Shown here one piece after another: positions 10,169-21,400 of a DNA stretch of 64,000 nucleotides. Position 1 is the first letter of the stretch. Every line of letters begins with the position of its first letter. This DNA comes from Phytophthora sp. 'mugwort' (lineage: Eukaryota > Oomycota > Peronosporomycetes > Peronosporales > Peronosporaceae). Both the position numbers and the translations under genes were made by a program. The notes under the pieces were generated by a model. It saw only the letters and a list, made by a program, of their open reading frames with translations, was not told the origin of the DNA and did not search any database. The DNA lies in contig JAUCEF010000003.1 in NCBI GenBank assembly GCA_033558025.1, forward strand, positions 62,001 through 126,000. Reading direction: 5' to 3'.

Positions 10169-10850
10169 ATGGCATTGACTCGGAAGGCCCTTCTAGACAA
10201 TGTCGACCTCAAGCCCGAACAGGCTGCACAACGTGAAACCCCCGAATGGAAAGCCTCGGACCTGAAAGCGCTCGGCGTGCTGGTGAAGTTACTCGGCCTG
10301 TCATATCAGACCATAGTCCGAGATGCGCAATCGACAGTACAAGCGTGGAAGGGATACGGCGAGAATTCTTCGGCAAGCAAAGCTTGCACAATCGTGTGCG
10401 GCTGCGAAGAGAGTTGTATGAGAGAGTTGTATGAGTTTGAGATGTCGACTTGTTCCAACCACATGGAATACCTCACGGCTTTTGACGACGTATACGACTC
10501 ACGGCAGTGGGGGAATCGCTCGGCGAACACGAGCGCATCGTTATTCTCTTGGGAATTTTGCCTCGAGAGTACGACGGCATGATGAAGGTTATCGAGGCGC
10601 ATGGCAATGTCACGCTTGTTGAGGCGAAATAAATGTTCGCCGCGAGTTCACTACGTTGCGGGAGTGCGAGAAGGGAGACAGCATTTCAAGCTGCTAACCA
10701 TGCGCGTAAATGGCGGCAGTTCGAATGACCGTCAAAGGAACAGCCGTTGGAATGATAACGGTCGCGGCCGAGGCAGCGGTGAACGCGGGAGGTGTAATGC
10801 TTATGATGGTCGCGGCGGTCGTGGCGATCGTGCCGCCCGTGATGTGACGC
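10169..10850 (+). pseudogene. copia gag, N-terminal part (frame-broken)
   Basis: Gag-like sequence is spread over three frames: ASDLKALGVLVKLLG, then RREFFGKQSLHNRVRLRREL, then HERIVILLGILPREYDG-type sequence, ending in an Arg/Gly-rich tail (SNDRQRNSRWNDNGRGRG). This is the layout of UBN2/retrotran_gag in Ty1/copia elements. The Arg/Gly-rich tail is directly followed, in frame, by MMS19-like sequence. Confidence 0.65.
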
Positions 10851-12006
10851 TACCGGAGACATCGCCCGTCATTAACAGATTGCTCGAACTGGCGCAGTCC
10901 GGTGCTACTACAGTACCCGAAACTTCACCTAAGCAGCTGGAGCTCGTCTACTCCGACGCTGCGCTGTCCGCGGCCAAGTCGCTGGCTTCGATTGTGAACA
11001 AGATGTCGGATGGTGCTGAGTTCGACGCTCTCATTGACTTGTTGCTCGCCCAGAAGCTGGCGGTTGTGATCAGTAGCTCCGCTGAGGCATTTTCCGTGCG
11101 GGTGGCTGCATTGCAGATCTACGCTTGGATTGCGAAGGCCTTAGTCATTCGAGGTCACAAGGTTCACGCACCAGTGTGTCTGCGCTTCCTCTGCAGCTTC
11201 CTCACGCCAAGGGCTCAAAGTGCTGACGGGGACGTGAACATGGAACAAGAAGGTGACGACCAGCAAGCTGCTGCATTGCGTATGGAAGTTGCAAAGACCT
11301 TTAAGCTTCTGGTCTCGGAATACCCAGATGTGCTAAACCGGACATGTGGTGCTTTCATCACGGTAAGGAATGTGTTGATGCTGTTACGGTCTGGCAGATA
11401 GATCGACTAACGTTATTGTTGTTTGTTTCTAGTTCCTCTACCGACAGCGACTGTTTGATCTGGTATTCCCGGTGCTACTCGAGTACATTCGCGGCCACAT
11501 TGGCGAGGAGACTAGTGTGGCAGCTCTCGTAGCGTTCGCGCAAGTGATCGCACACTCACCCAAGGCCATCTACTTGCCTCATCTAGCTCAGATCTTCCCG
11601 CTCATGGTGCAGGCCCTCAATACGGACGACCGCGAGTTAGGCAGCGCAGCCATTCAGACCTTTAAGCCGTTGCTCTTGGAGTCGGTGGAGAACGCCAAAC
11701 CGTTCCTCAAGGACGTTTTCCCGGGGCTACTTAAGCAAGCACAGTTCGGGTACGTGGATCATAGAGGAGTGTACATGTCTTATAGTAGCTGACAGTGTAT
11801 TATTATTTTGTTGTGAACATAGACCTGGTGCTAAGGACCGATACGCCGCGTTGGAGTGTCTGGCCAAACTGGCTACGATCCCATACGAACTGGTACATCC
11901 ATACAAGGAGATCGTGCTGCGGAAACTCTTGCTAGTGCTTGATGATCGCAAACGTCTTGTGCGCCACATGGCCGTTCGTGTGCGCAACCAATGGAGCATC
12001 TTGTAG
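10601..12006 (+). pseudogene. MMS19: MMS19 C-terminal fragment fused in frame to copia gag, with two introns
   Basis: Exons read 10601-11362, 11433-11749 and 11823-12006. The introns are 70 nt (GTAAGG...TTTCTAG) and 73 nt (GTACGT...ACATAG), and both restore the frame exactly. The first 80 or so codons are gag (Arg/Gly-rich). From about 10855 the product is a HEAT-repeat protein: the blocks LFDLVFPVLLEYI, LPHLAQIFPLMVQALN and, at the C-terminus, PYKEIVLRKLL and LDDRKRLVRHMAVRVRNQW match the C-terminal domain of MMS19. That protein is the cytosolic iron-sulfur assembly targeting factor that delivers clusters to DNA repair and replication enzymes. The fragment keeps the natural C-terminus and stop but lacks the large N-terminal part (about 380 codons against roughly 1000 in the family). 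Copia gag sequence resumes right after it. It is a captured piece, not the full gene; whether the fusion is expressed is unknown. Confidence 0.75.
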
Positions 12007-12035
12007 TAGAGATTGATAAGCCTCGTCACCCAAGA

Positions 12036-15000
12036 CTAATGCGGTGAGTGGCTCAAACGGGTTTCATGGAAACTGTTTCCAGTGGGGAAAGCAAGGCCAC
12101 AAGCGCACTTACTACCCACAAAATAGCGGACGAATGACGACGATGAGCTCCTATTCTCGGCGGCGGAAACATCGTCCTATTCATGGCTAATCGAAAGTGG
12201 CGCTACTTCCCACATGACTGGCCATCGCGACGACTTTGTGGAATACGAGGAATTGGCGAGGTCGCTGCTATCACTGTGGGTAATGGCGACCGCCTAGCAG
12301 CTCATGACACAGGGATGGTGATTAGATAACGGCAAGATGGTGTTATTGACTGATGTCCTGCATATCCTGGAATTAACGCCAAGTTGATCCCGGAGTCTTC
12401 ACTTGCTGCAAAGTCATCCATTTATCGTTTGGAGTGGACTGGTGCCTGAATAAGGATCGGCGACCAGATCGTATCTCGCGTTAAGAAACAAGGCCGCTTG
12501 TATGTCTGGAACACTTCCGCAGCGCAAGACCGAAGAAGATGCGAATATAGCAGACGAGAGCACACCAGCGCTGACGTTTGGAGTCAGACATGCAAGACTA
12601 GGTGGCATCCCCGATGCTCGGATGGAAAAAGGTGACGAGCGTTGCGAAAGGCGTCCCGCAATTCTCTCCTCCAAAACTGTGGGATGAGCCCTGTGGAGGG
12701 TGTGTGCGCGCGGCAAAATGGCTGTGAAAGCATTTGCACGTCAAGGAGGAAGTCAAGTAAAGACGCCGGTCTGTGGACATTGTTCACAGTAATATCATGG
12801 GACCAGTGACACCAGCATCACGTGGTGGCGCACGCTGTGTTGTGTGCTTCGTAGATGGTTACTCGAGGTTTCTATATGCGTACATGATGAAGGCGAAGAC
12901 CGAAGTGCTGAAAATTTTTGCTGAATTCAAGGAGATGATGGAGAACAAGACGCAGCGACGAATTCAATGTATTTCGAAGCGACAATGGTGGTGAATAAAC
13001 TGGCAAGAAGTTCATTGCGTTTGGGTCAAAGCATGGGGTCGCATGCCGAACATCCACACCGCATACTCCCCAGTAGAATGGGCTCGCGAAGCAAATGAGT
13101 AGGACCATCGTCGAAATGGGCGCTCTATGCTTCACTACCAGCAGTTGGGCAGTGTTTGGTGGGCCGAAGCGTTGATGACTAGCGTTTACCTCATCCCCCC
13201 CCAACACTGCACGTGGTGATACTACGCCGCATGAGCTGGTACGCAACGCCTAAACCGATCTCAAACATGCATGTGGACAAGTCTCCCGCTCCAAGTGGGA
13301 CAGCATGGCTCGTCGCTGCATTTTGCTTGGATACGCACCAGGCTGGAAGGCATATCGCGTCTGGGATGAAAACGATGGGCGTCTCGTGACAACACGTACC
13401 GTGCGACTGAATGAACATGCACCTGCTCAATACACTGAGCAGTACGATCGTGTGGAAGGGTTGAATATTCCGGAGAGATTCATGGTTCCGGTGGCTCAGG
13501 CTCTATGACGCGTGCCCCTCCTGTCGAAATGGAGGTCGAAACAGGTGACCACGACACAGAAATAGAAGAAGTCGAAACGGGAATGGACGTTCATGAACCC
13601 ATCATTCCCCTGGCCAATACGGAGCCAACCCAACAACTGCAAGTTGACAGCGAGTCGCGATATTTGCCGTCTAGTAGCCGCCCAGCATGACGAAGTACGA
13701 CGTCGATCGATCGTGGGATGCTTCCGCGTTTCTCGCAGGGGGGGGGACCGTATCGCCTTTCATCGTCAAGGCGTCCAAGAGCGCACAAACAATCGACAGC
13801 CTCTCATTTTGCCGAGCGCGCCGCTACAACATCAACCACAGCAGCAACGACTGGCTTTACCTCCATCGGAACATCATTTAGCTAGGGAGCCACTACTTCT
13901 CGAAGCCCCAGAAGTGCCCAGTGAAAGCAATTCCCGTGCCGCCTTCGATACCTCGGAGGAGGCCGGCGAAACTGATCCCAAGCGCCCATGTTAGACAGCT
14001 TTGAAATCGCGCTATCTGTTGTGGATGTACCGCATCGCTACGCCGAAGCAATGAAGGCGCCTGAAGCTGCCCAATGGAAAGAGGCAGTTCGTGCTAAGCT
14101 TCGTGCCCATTTTCGCAATCACACATGGAACACGTGCGAAGGCCGCCTGGAGGGAAAGTCATTGGATTCAAGTGGGTGTTTGCTCTGAAACACGACGAGC
14201 ATAGTAATATGACTCCCTTCAAAGCTCGAGTTATGGCGCTAGGATTTTTGCAGACTTATGGAGTGGACGACTCGGAAACATAGTCGCCGGTAGCAAGTAT
14301 GGCTACAGTACGAGTGTTTTTGTCAGCTTGCATATCGCATCAAGCAGTTCGACATTGAGACTGCGTTCCTAAATAAGACGTTAGACGAGGAGGTTTACAT
14401 GAAAGTGCCTCAGGGTCTCAACATTGCAGATGGAAACGTGTGCCGACTACGTCGAAGCATTTATGGTCTCAAACAAGCTGCTGCGGTTTGGTACATAACG
14501 AGTTGTGCCATCTTTCGGAAAGCTGGCTTTCGCCAGTGCCGTTCCGATCCCTATCGTTTCGTTCGAAATAGCAGTCGAGGAACAGTGTTCATGATTTTGT
14601 ACGTGGACAACCTTGTTGTCGGCTGTGTAAATGAAGCAGATTCAGATCAACTCGAAGCAGTGCTGAGAATGCACTTCATAGTCAAGTCGCTTGGCGATAC
14701 AAAATTCAATATTGGGGATGGAGGTGCAGTACTATCGCAAAGAAGGAGTATTGTTGCTGAAGCAAACACATTCATCGCGTGAATGATAAAGAATTTCCGG
14801 CAAACCGACTCGTATGCTGTTTGAAGCCCCAATGTTCCTGTGCAAGATCTGCACGCAGCGTCTCAGACCAATCAACCCCTGAACAAACCGTACCGGGAGC
14901 TAATCGGATCGTCACTCTACGTAGGTAATGGAGCGCGGCCGGATATCTGCATTTCAGCCAGTCTGTTGTCGCAGTTCCTCGAGACCCACACGAGCTCTTT

Positions 15001-15160
15001 GGCGTGCTGCAATTCGAGTAGTGTGGTATTTGAACGGGACAAGTACTGCAGGACTGCAGTTCCGACACAGTGATGATAATGTCGGTACGATGGTGGCGTG
15101 TAGCGATACTAATTGGGTTCCCGCCAACAATGGTCTACAACACACAGCAAGCTGACTTCC
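12036..15160 (+). pseudogene. copia gag end and pol (integrase, RT, RNase H), decayed
   Basis: A zinc-knuckle remnant (CFQWGKQGHKRTYYP, two of the ligands mutated) lies at about 12074. Integrase core: VDIVHSNIMGPVTP and VCFVDGYSRFLYAYMMK at 12773-12900. After integrase: RRCILLGYAPGWKAYRVWD at 13305-13370. RT: EAAQWKEAVRAKL at about 14066, RRSIYGLKQAAAVWY at about 14450, and the active-site block ILYVDNLVVG at 14595-14625 (copia YVDD, here YVDN). RNase H side: PYRELIGSSLYVGNGARPD at 14890-14945. There are stops and frame changes throughout. Confidence 0.75.
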
Positions 15161-15174
15161 TGACGAAGGTGCTG

Positions 15175-15192
15175 CCCCCCCCCCCCCCCCCC
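15175..15192 (+). repeat. C homopolymer, 18 bases
   Basis: An uninterrupted run of 18 C in the RNase H end of the copia element, right after a LTKVLP-like copia motif. Confidence 0.9.
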
Positions 15193-15635
15193 AAATTCGC
15201 AAATTAACCAATATGTGCGGTTTTCCCTTGAGGTGTGTGTGTGTTAGTATTTGGGTGTGTAGGCACCGTACTGCAATCCCAGCCAGTGAATGGCGTGGTT
15301 GCAGGTGCACAAGAAATGCGGAGTCGAAGGACATGGTGTACTGCCAGCAGCGAAGCTTCACTGGTAGCACCGACGTGCTGTAGAGTAACAAAGAGCCAGC
15401 ACTATGCATGCATGTGCTTAGACCTGACGTAGCAGTAGTGAACCAGGATCTAGCTATAAGTCCAACCTCAATCACTATCATTTTTACGTTTGTCGACTAC
15501 GTCCTTCCTACCATCTCTACAAGACCAAATGCCTGCTAAAGAAACGTCTGCAGCAACAACTTAGACGATTTCGCATACTCTTCCAAACACCAGCCAGAAA
15601 TCGACCTGAAAAACGTATTAATATCACTTGCACAC
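15193..15635. other. Region after copia RNase H, no gene recognised
   Basis: Contains the last copia-like codons and then unassigned sequence. An expected 3' LTR could not be recognised because no matching copy was seen upstream of 10160. Confidence 0.4.
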
Positions 15636-17460
15636 TCATGAGTTAATCAACTTGGCGATGGCTTGTTTTCCGGGGTACAGCGTCTTCACATCGAAACTAG
15701 GTAAAACCTCTTGCACAGACTTCTCACTAAACGTTGATTTCAGCACTATAGATATGTTCGAAAGAGTGGTCCCTGGTACTAATGTCCTTTGTACAAGATT
15801 CGTGGCCTCCTTGCGCGATTCAGTATTTCGTCGCTGTTTTTCTTTCTGCTTCTGGGATTTCCGTTTCGAGACGCCCTCTGCTCTTGGCGCACTTGAAATG
15901 AAGAAATACGTATCCTCGCTACAGCTGGAGGTCTGGTTTGGGTCCCCGTGATGTGGTCTGTTTCCAAGACGTCCTGAAGCGGGTATTCCGTCGTTGTGAT
16001 TTACTGTAGGGAGCCACATCTTATTTGTGGCTTGTTGGCGATGACACTCCGTTGGGTGACCTTGTATTGTCGCTTGATCTTGTCCCTTAGCCTTTTTGCT
16101 TGACACATTATTGTCGATAGTGAGGGGAACATCCTCGTCTTCAGGACAACGTTTTTTTTTTTTGTGCCAGAGATGCTATCTGAGAGAGTAGATCCAGTTC
16201 AGAAAATCGATCGGACCACACAGTAGTTTCGGAGACAAAAGGAGCATGGTCGTCAATAATAACCCCCTCAAATCGATGCAGAGCCACCAGCATCTCCGAG
16301 AAAACTGGGGTACCATGTTGTCGTCAATACGCGTCGCAACATCGTGAGATACACGAATTTATTCGTGCCATTCAGTATCTTGTGCCGGGATGAAGTTAGT
16401 AAAGATTCATTGACTCGAAACGAGCTGCACCCTGTTTCATCTTCAGTGGCACATTCTCGTCCAACGGAATGGTTAGTGGGCTGTTAGACTCCGGCGCGGG
16501 TGGATATCCTTTATTGGAAGAGGACTCATATTGAAAAGCAGACGCCAATAGATGACATGGCGATAAGGTAGCAGATCCGTCCTCATGAAAGAACACGAAC
16601 ATTGGAATGTCTATAAAGTCAACAGTATCAAGTCGAATGATGTCAAATGTATAAAAAAAACATCAGTTAATCCTAAAGGAACTTGCAGTTGTGTCAACGT
16701 GATGTTGGCCTTCCGGTTCCGTTGGTGACGCCAGTTCTAATACATTATCTTGCAACTCCACAATATCATACTCTTTCTTTCGGTGGTGTGCCACACGATA
16801 TTGTTTTTTTTCGCAAGCTGGTACGCGTTCTAGCTAACTTCCTTAGCCAACTTATCCAACTCGGAATCTTCCCCGCTGCACAACATCCGTAAGGCTGTTT
16901 GTGTACTCCATTTCAGCGAGATACCCCACATATAATCAAGAGCGGCAATCTCAGCATTAAAATCCCGCGTGTACGAGTCCAAAACATCATAGATCGTCGA
17001 CCTAAAGGGTTTGTCATTGGTGTTTTGAGTTGCATCGATCATCAGCACCTCTGTGAATGCCTTGAAAATTTTGCGCATTTAATGCGTCTGGAAAGTGATA
17101 GTCTGAGCCAGTTTGTCGTCACCCACGTATATGCATATAGTAACAGTGGTTTTCCTTTCGGGAGCCGCTGAAGTCGCGCAGAATGGACTCCAACCTTGAC
17201 TCACCGGTTGTTGACCCACGGCGAGCATTCTTTTGTTTCTGGACGAGGTTGTGTACGTCCCGCAGTTTCACCTTCTTCCCTATAACAAACGAATACACAC
17301 GAGTTCTAAACCAGTATATCAGCGATACGTCATGCGAAGCTTTACCTGTTATGCGTCTTAAACACACCTTTTTTTACGCCCGACCAAAACAAAAGTTGTA
17401 TTCGTCGGCGAAATTAATCATGGCGTCGTCAACTCTACGGATGGTTATGTGATTGTCGTA
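15636..17460 (-). pseudogene. Decayed Mutator-like (MULE) transposase A with SWIM remnant
   Basis: Read on the minus strand from right to left. At 17367-17119, GKKVKLRDVHNLVQKQK and RGSTTGESRLESILRDF match the region before the MULE core. At 17078-16830, EVLMIDATQNTND is the first catalytic Asp region of MULE transposases; the segment after it seems internally deleted. At about 16600-16540 lies a SWIM zinc finger remnant (QCSCSFMRTDLLPYRHVIY, where the second CxxH cysteine has become Tyr). At 16106-15636, SSKKAKGQDQATIQ and a Lys/Arg-rich tail follow. Frame breaks are numerous. The family moves DNA by cut and paste in the nucleus; this copy is dead. Confidence 0.65.
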
Positions 17461-18457
17461 GGGCGTAGACCCCAATCCGTGGTGGTGCGTCGTGTTCTAC
17501 TGTGTTACCTTGACTTGGAAGTCGGCATCGGGTACCCATACCACCGCGATCAATAGCTGCGTCACATTTTGTGGCCTTCATGAAACCTTTCTCTGTATCG
17601 CGGCTTGCTCTTCTCCATCCATGGAATGGCGTTACTGCAACACAACAACGACGACACGACAGCTCTTATAGCAACACAACAGGTCTTCGGCACCGCAAAC
17701 AGCGCCACAGGGACAACATTCGGACGATAAGCGGAGAGCCAGTCGTAATATACTTTCGATCTATTACGGCAAACGTTAAAGTTACCGAGCTGCTTGGTAG
17801 ATAATCATAGTAGGCAATGGACAGCGGGAGATCTGAAGAGGGCGGCCCAAAGAGACATCAATTTGGAACCTCCACTAATGGGGTGTAAGCCATGTCAAGC
17901 GCGTGCTGTGGAGTCGGTCCATTACACTATTGACCCTGCTCTACTCCGGCCGAAAGTCCTGACCACTCGGGGACTCGAACTCGCAATCCCCAAAGAGACA
18001 TCAAACGGACGGCATATGAACCATGTCAGCGAACGATCCACCGGCTCACCTGCCAGCGGTCACACAGATACTCCAGCGCTGTCGCTACCTGCTGCCAGCC
18101 AGCATCGTTCTCTCAGGCCCACAGTACGCGTCTGCGCGAGGAGCTACTGCGGACAAAGCTGCAGCAAATCGAGCTCATGGAAGAGAAGTTGCAAAATATG
18201 AATAAGCACTCACGGAAGGTGCTGAGCGCTCATGAAGATCTCGCAATGGTGCTCGCTGGGGAGAAAGAAGACACAATGCGATCAGCAGCCACCGCTGGAG
18301 CATCCACCCACGATGGTGGCTACGTGATGTCATACAGTGTGATACTCGAGGAATGCTGCAACATACTGCTAGCCAAGGTTAGCAGAGGGCACGAACACAA
18401 TGTGGAGAGGGATGCTGCTTAATTGCTTTGCGAATCCAATGTATATCGTCGGCTTTC
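17461..18457 (+). other. Spacer between two MULE remnants with a coiled-coil-like frame
   Basis: Plus-strand frames at 18023-18422 can be read as a helical, Glu/Lys/Gln-rich segment (LRTKLQQIELMEEKLQ, then MNKHSRKVLSAHEDLAM) across one frame change. This looks like a real but unidentified protein fragment. The left part of the spacer, including a 135-codon frame from 17794, shows nothing I recognise. Confidence 0.3.
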
Positions 18458-21400
18458 TTACTTCATAATAGTTGTGAGTAAAGCTTCGTCCGTATCAGCT
18501 ACCGCTCGAGCGAGCTTGTTTGATTGAGTCGTCGCCTCTGGCTGCGCGAGAATCGTCCGCATTATTCGAAGCCGCATGATGGCAACATCGTCATGTGTAA
18601 TGGCGGCCTTCGTCAAATAAAAACTACCTTTGAGCATGGCTATGCCTGGGCGATGCAAAGCACGCCACACGACTTCCCGTCGGGCTGTTTAGGCGCATTC
18701 AGCCAGACTCCATTTGGCTTCAACAGGTTGGTCGGTCAATGGCATTGCCTTGCTGTGTCTGGCGCGGAGAAATTTAGCCAGGGTCTCTTCGTAAACATCT
18801 TCAATAGCTAGCGGGATATTCTTCCGTGCATAATGGTTCATAGTAGTATGGGACGATCCTGGGGGGGGCTCTTGTCGGTAATCCAGCTTAGCATTAATGA
18901 TTCCCCAATGTACATTGCTCAGCTGAACCGGCAGCACAACGTAGTGAAACGTTTAAATTCGATCCTTTGGTGGTCTTCCCTACCCCATGGCTGGAGCGTA
19001 CGAATCCAGGGGATAGCAGTCACCCAATGCATTGCAAATGCAACGAAGGCTAAAGTCAAGAATCACGTCACATAGCATTCGATTCCGTGCCGGCATGCCA
19101 ACCAACGTTACTGTGCCCTCACCGCATGACATCCGAAACATGGCGGCGAGACACGCATAACCAAGGATCTTAGCAACATCACCTGGCAGCTCTTTATGTT
19201 TCTCACCCGCTGTCGTAGGCATCACCCATCTGTCTCGGTCTCTTCGTCAAAGAAATCTGGGGGGGGGGGGGGTTGCCAAAATGTTTTCCCATTTGGTTGA
19301 AACAAACCAATCCAAAGCGCTATCCAGGCGTCACACTTTCTACAGATTTCGTAAAACGCTTTCATCCGATAGAGAGCACCACTGAAGCACGGGACATTTA
19401 AACGATCACTACGATGAAGCACATTGCTAGCAACACATAATTGATGCAACATTGCTAGCAATACTAGCATAGTTGAGCAACATTGAAAGCAACATGGAGG
19501 TAACAAACCTGGTGAACTTGGGCCTGACTCCCGGAAAGAAAGCAAGGAGCGCTTCGGTTGTACCCTCAGGATGCGCGGTTCGCAGACGGAACCAAAGTAG
19601 TTGGATCCACATGTCTTCCGCTTCTCTGCTTGCATCACAGCGGCTCATTTGGTCAAGAGGTTGGAATCACGAAATTGTAATCGAAGTCATTAGAGCATAC
19701 GTATTCACGCTGGCCGTGCAGAACGCGTATTAATGAAATCGTCCTCCATGATGATCGGGTAGTTTGCGAAAAGTTCGCTAATATGGTAATTGTCGTTGGT
19801 ATTGGAAGCTCACTTCAGCACTCGAGTCAGAGAGGGCACACTTTTGTCTGGGAGCATGATCGCAGCTAGCTTCCGCTGTTTTACGGACTTTTTCACCCGA
19901 GCTTGCTTCTTCTTCCGCTGGTTATGTCGTAGGTTCGCTTAGGGGAACCGAAGCACTTCTACTTGAACGCGTTTACCCGCTGCTTGTGTTGGGGATTCGC
20001 TTTTCTTCGTGTGGTCCGCTGCCTTCGTAAGACGATTCCTCGTTTGGGCAGCGCTGCCTTTGTTGGGTACTTTTTTCCCATGTTTGTGTCAGCGTTTTGT
20101 ACTGCTGCGGCAGTGCTAGCGCTGCTGTGGCGGTTACGCGATCGTGATCTAGTTGTTGAGGTGTTCGTGAGCCTGCATCACCCGAAGATCTTTTCTCTTC
20201 TGACAGTGAATCACTTTCTCAGTCCCTAGTTGCGAGTTCACCCCACTACTGAACATATCATACAAGTTTTGCTCCAGCTCGCGAATCATATTCATTGTGT
20301 CATTGAGACCTGCAGGAGTAATGTAAGAGTATGTCTCACTTTTTCTGTCCATCCTCAAGTTCGTCCGACAGGTCTGAATTCGAGCTTTCATGAGAGATCG
20401 TCGTGGCATCCGATGCTTCCAACTCTTGCATAACCTTGCTAACTATTTCTTGCCATGACTCCAATGCCACGTAGACAGCTGGACTTGACACCCTGCAAGA
20501 TGGTCCATAACCGGTTCAAAAGCAGATTTTGCGTAGCAAAATATTTTTCTTCACACGAGAGAACCACAACGCTAGCACGTTCACGACGCCGCGTTTTCAC
20601 AGAGATCACTCGGTGCTTAGACTGGTAACGTTTACCCTCTCTCTGAGGCCTTGCATCCAGTTGTGTTGCATCTAAGGTTGTGTCTTGCGCTGCATGCTCT
20701 GTTGCTGATTCAGTAATCAACGGGTCCTGTGTTGCGGTACCATCGTATGTTGCTTCAACATCTTCGCTTTCGTCTGCAACATGCGTCTAGTCGTCGTGTG
20801 AAAACGTCTCCCCGGCATTTCTCAGTTTGTCCTGAACAGACTGAAGCGATGCTAGTCCACCTCTAAACGTGTCGTCATTTCCACCATGGCCCAGCGCGAA
20901 GGAACGCTTGAAACTGGCACGTTCTCAAAATGATGGACGCCTGAAGCAATATACATCAGGTGCTGGCACGGTAAATGGTAGGGAAGATGAGACACGAGCA
21001 GGACCACTCCAAAGTCATTACATTGATACGCGTACCCTCTGGCACTTACGTCGCATTCGCCCACTTTAGACGTGTGTTTAGTGCACGTGATGTCCGCCAT
21101 TGATACCATGAAATAGTCCCATTGACTGCGAACGTTTGCCAGCGTGTCGTCACTCAGATGCTTTGCGATGCGAGCGAGAAAATCTGGAACGCACTTAAGT
21201 TTTCGATATGTAATTCAGTGCTTTCGCATGGCAGAAAGCTGCTGTCGGATGATTGTTGCCTGGTGCGTCAACAGTCCACTTATAGTGAAATCGATCCGTG
21301 GTCTTTTCCAAGAAGCAACTTCAATCGATTCCAATTGGATTGGTCGTCGTTTTTCCAGCAGTAAAGAACTTGCTACGAGTGTGGTTTGCCCACGTCGTTG

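Larger units (their letters stand above)
10160..15200 (+). mobile_element. Decayed Ty1/copia LTR retrotransposon interrupted by a host MMS19 fragment
   Basis: In order on the plus strand: gag (UBN2-like, 10169-10850), an inserted MMS19 fragment (about 10855-12006), the rest of gag with a zinc knuckle remnant (about 12074-12115), integrase core (12773-13010), the conserved block after integrase (13305-13500), reverse transcriptase (13988-14782) and RNase H (14840-15160). This order (integrase before RT) is diagnostic for copia. Many frame breaks and stops show that it is dead. I could not see LTRs, so the outer limits are approximate. Confidence 0.75.

Noticed and set aside
9937..10236. 99-codon frame before the copia gag
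   Set aside because: No motif, and it ends within the gag region; it could be leader sequence but cannot be supported.
17949..17995. tRNA-like T-arm sequence (GGGGACTCGAACTCG)
   Set aside because: No D arm or acceptor stem can be placed around it on either strand.
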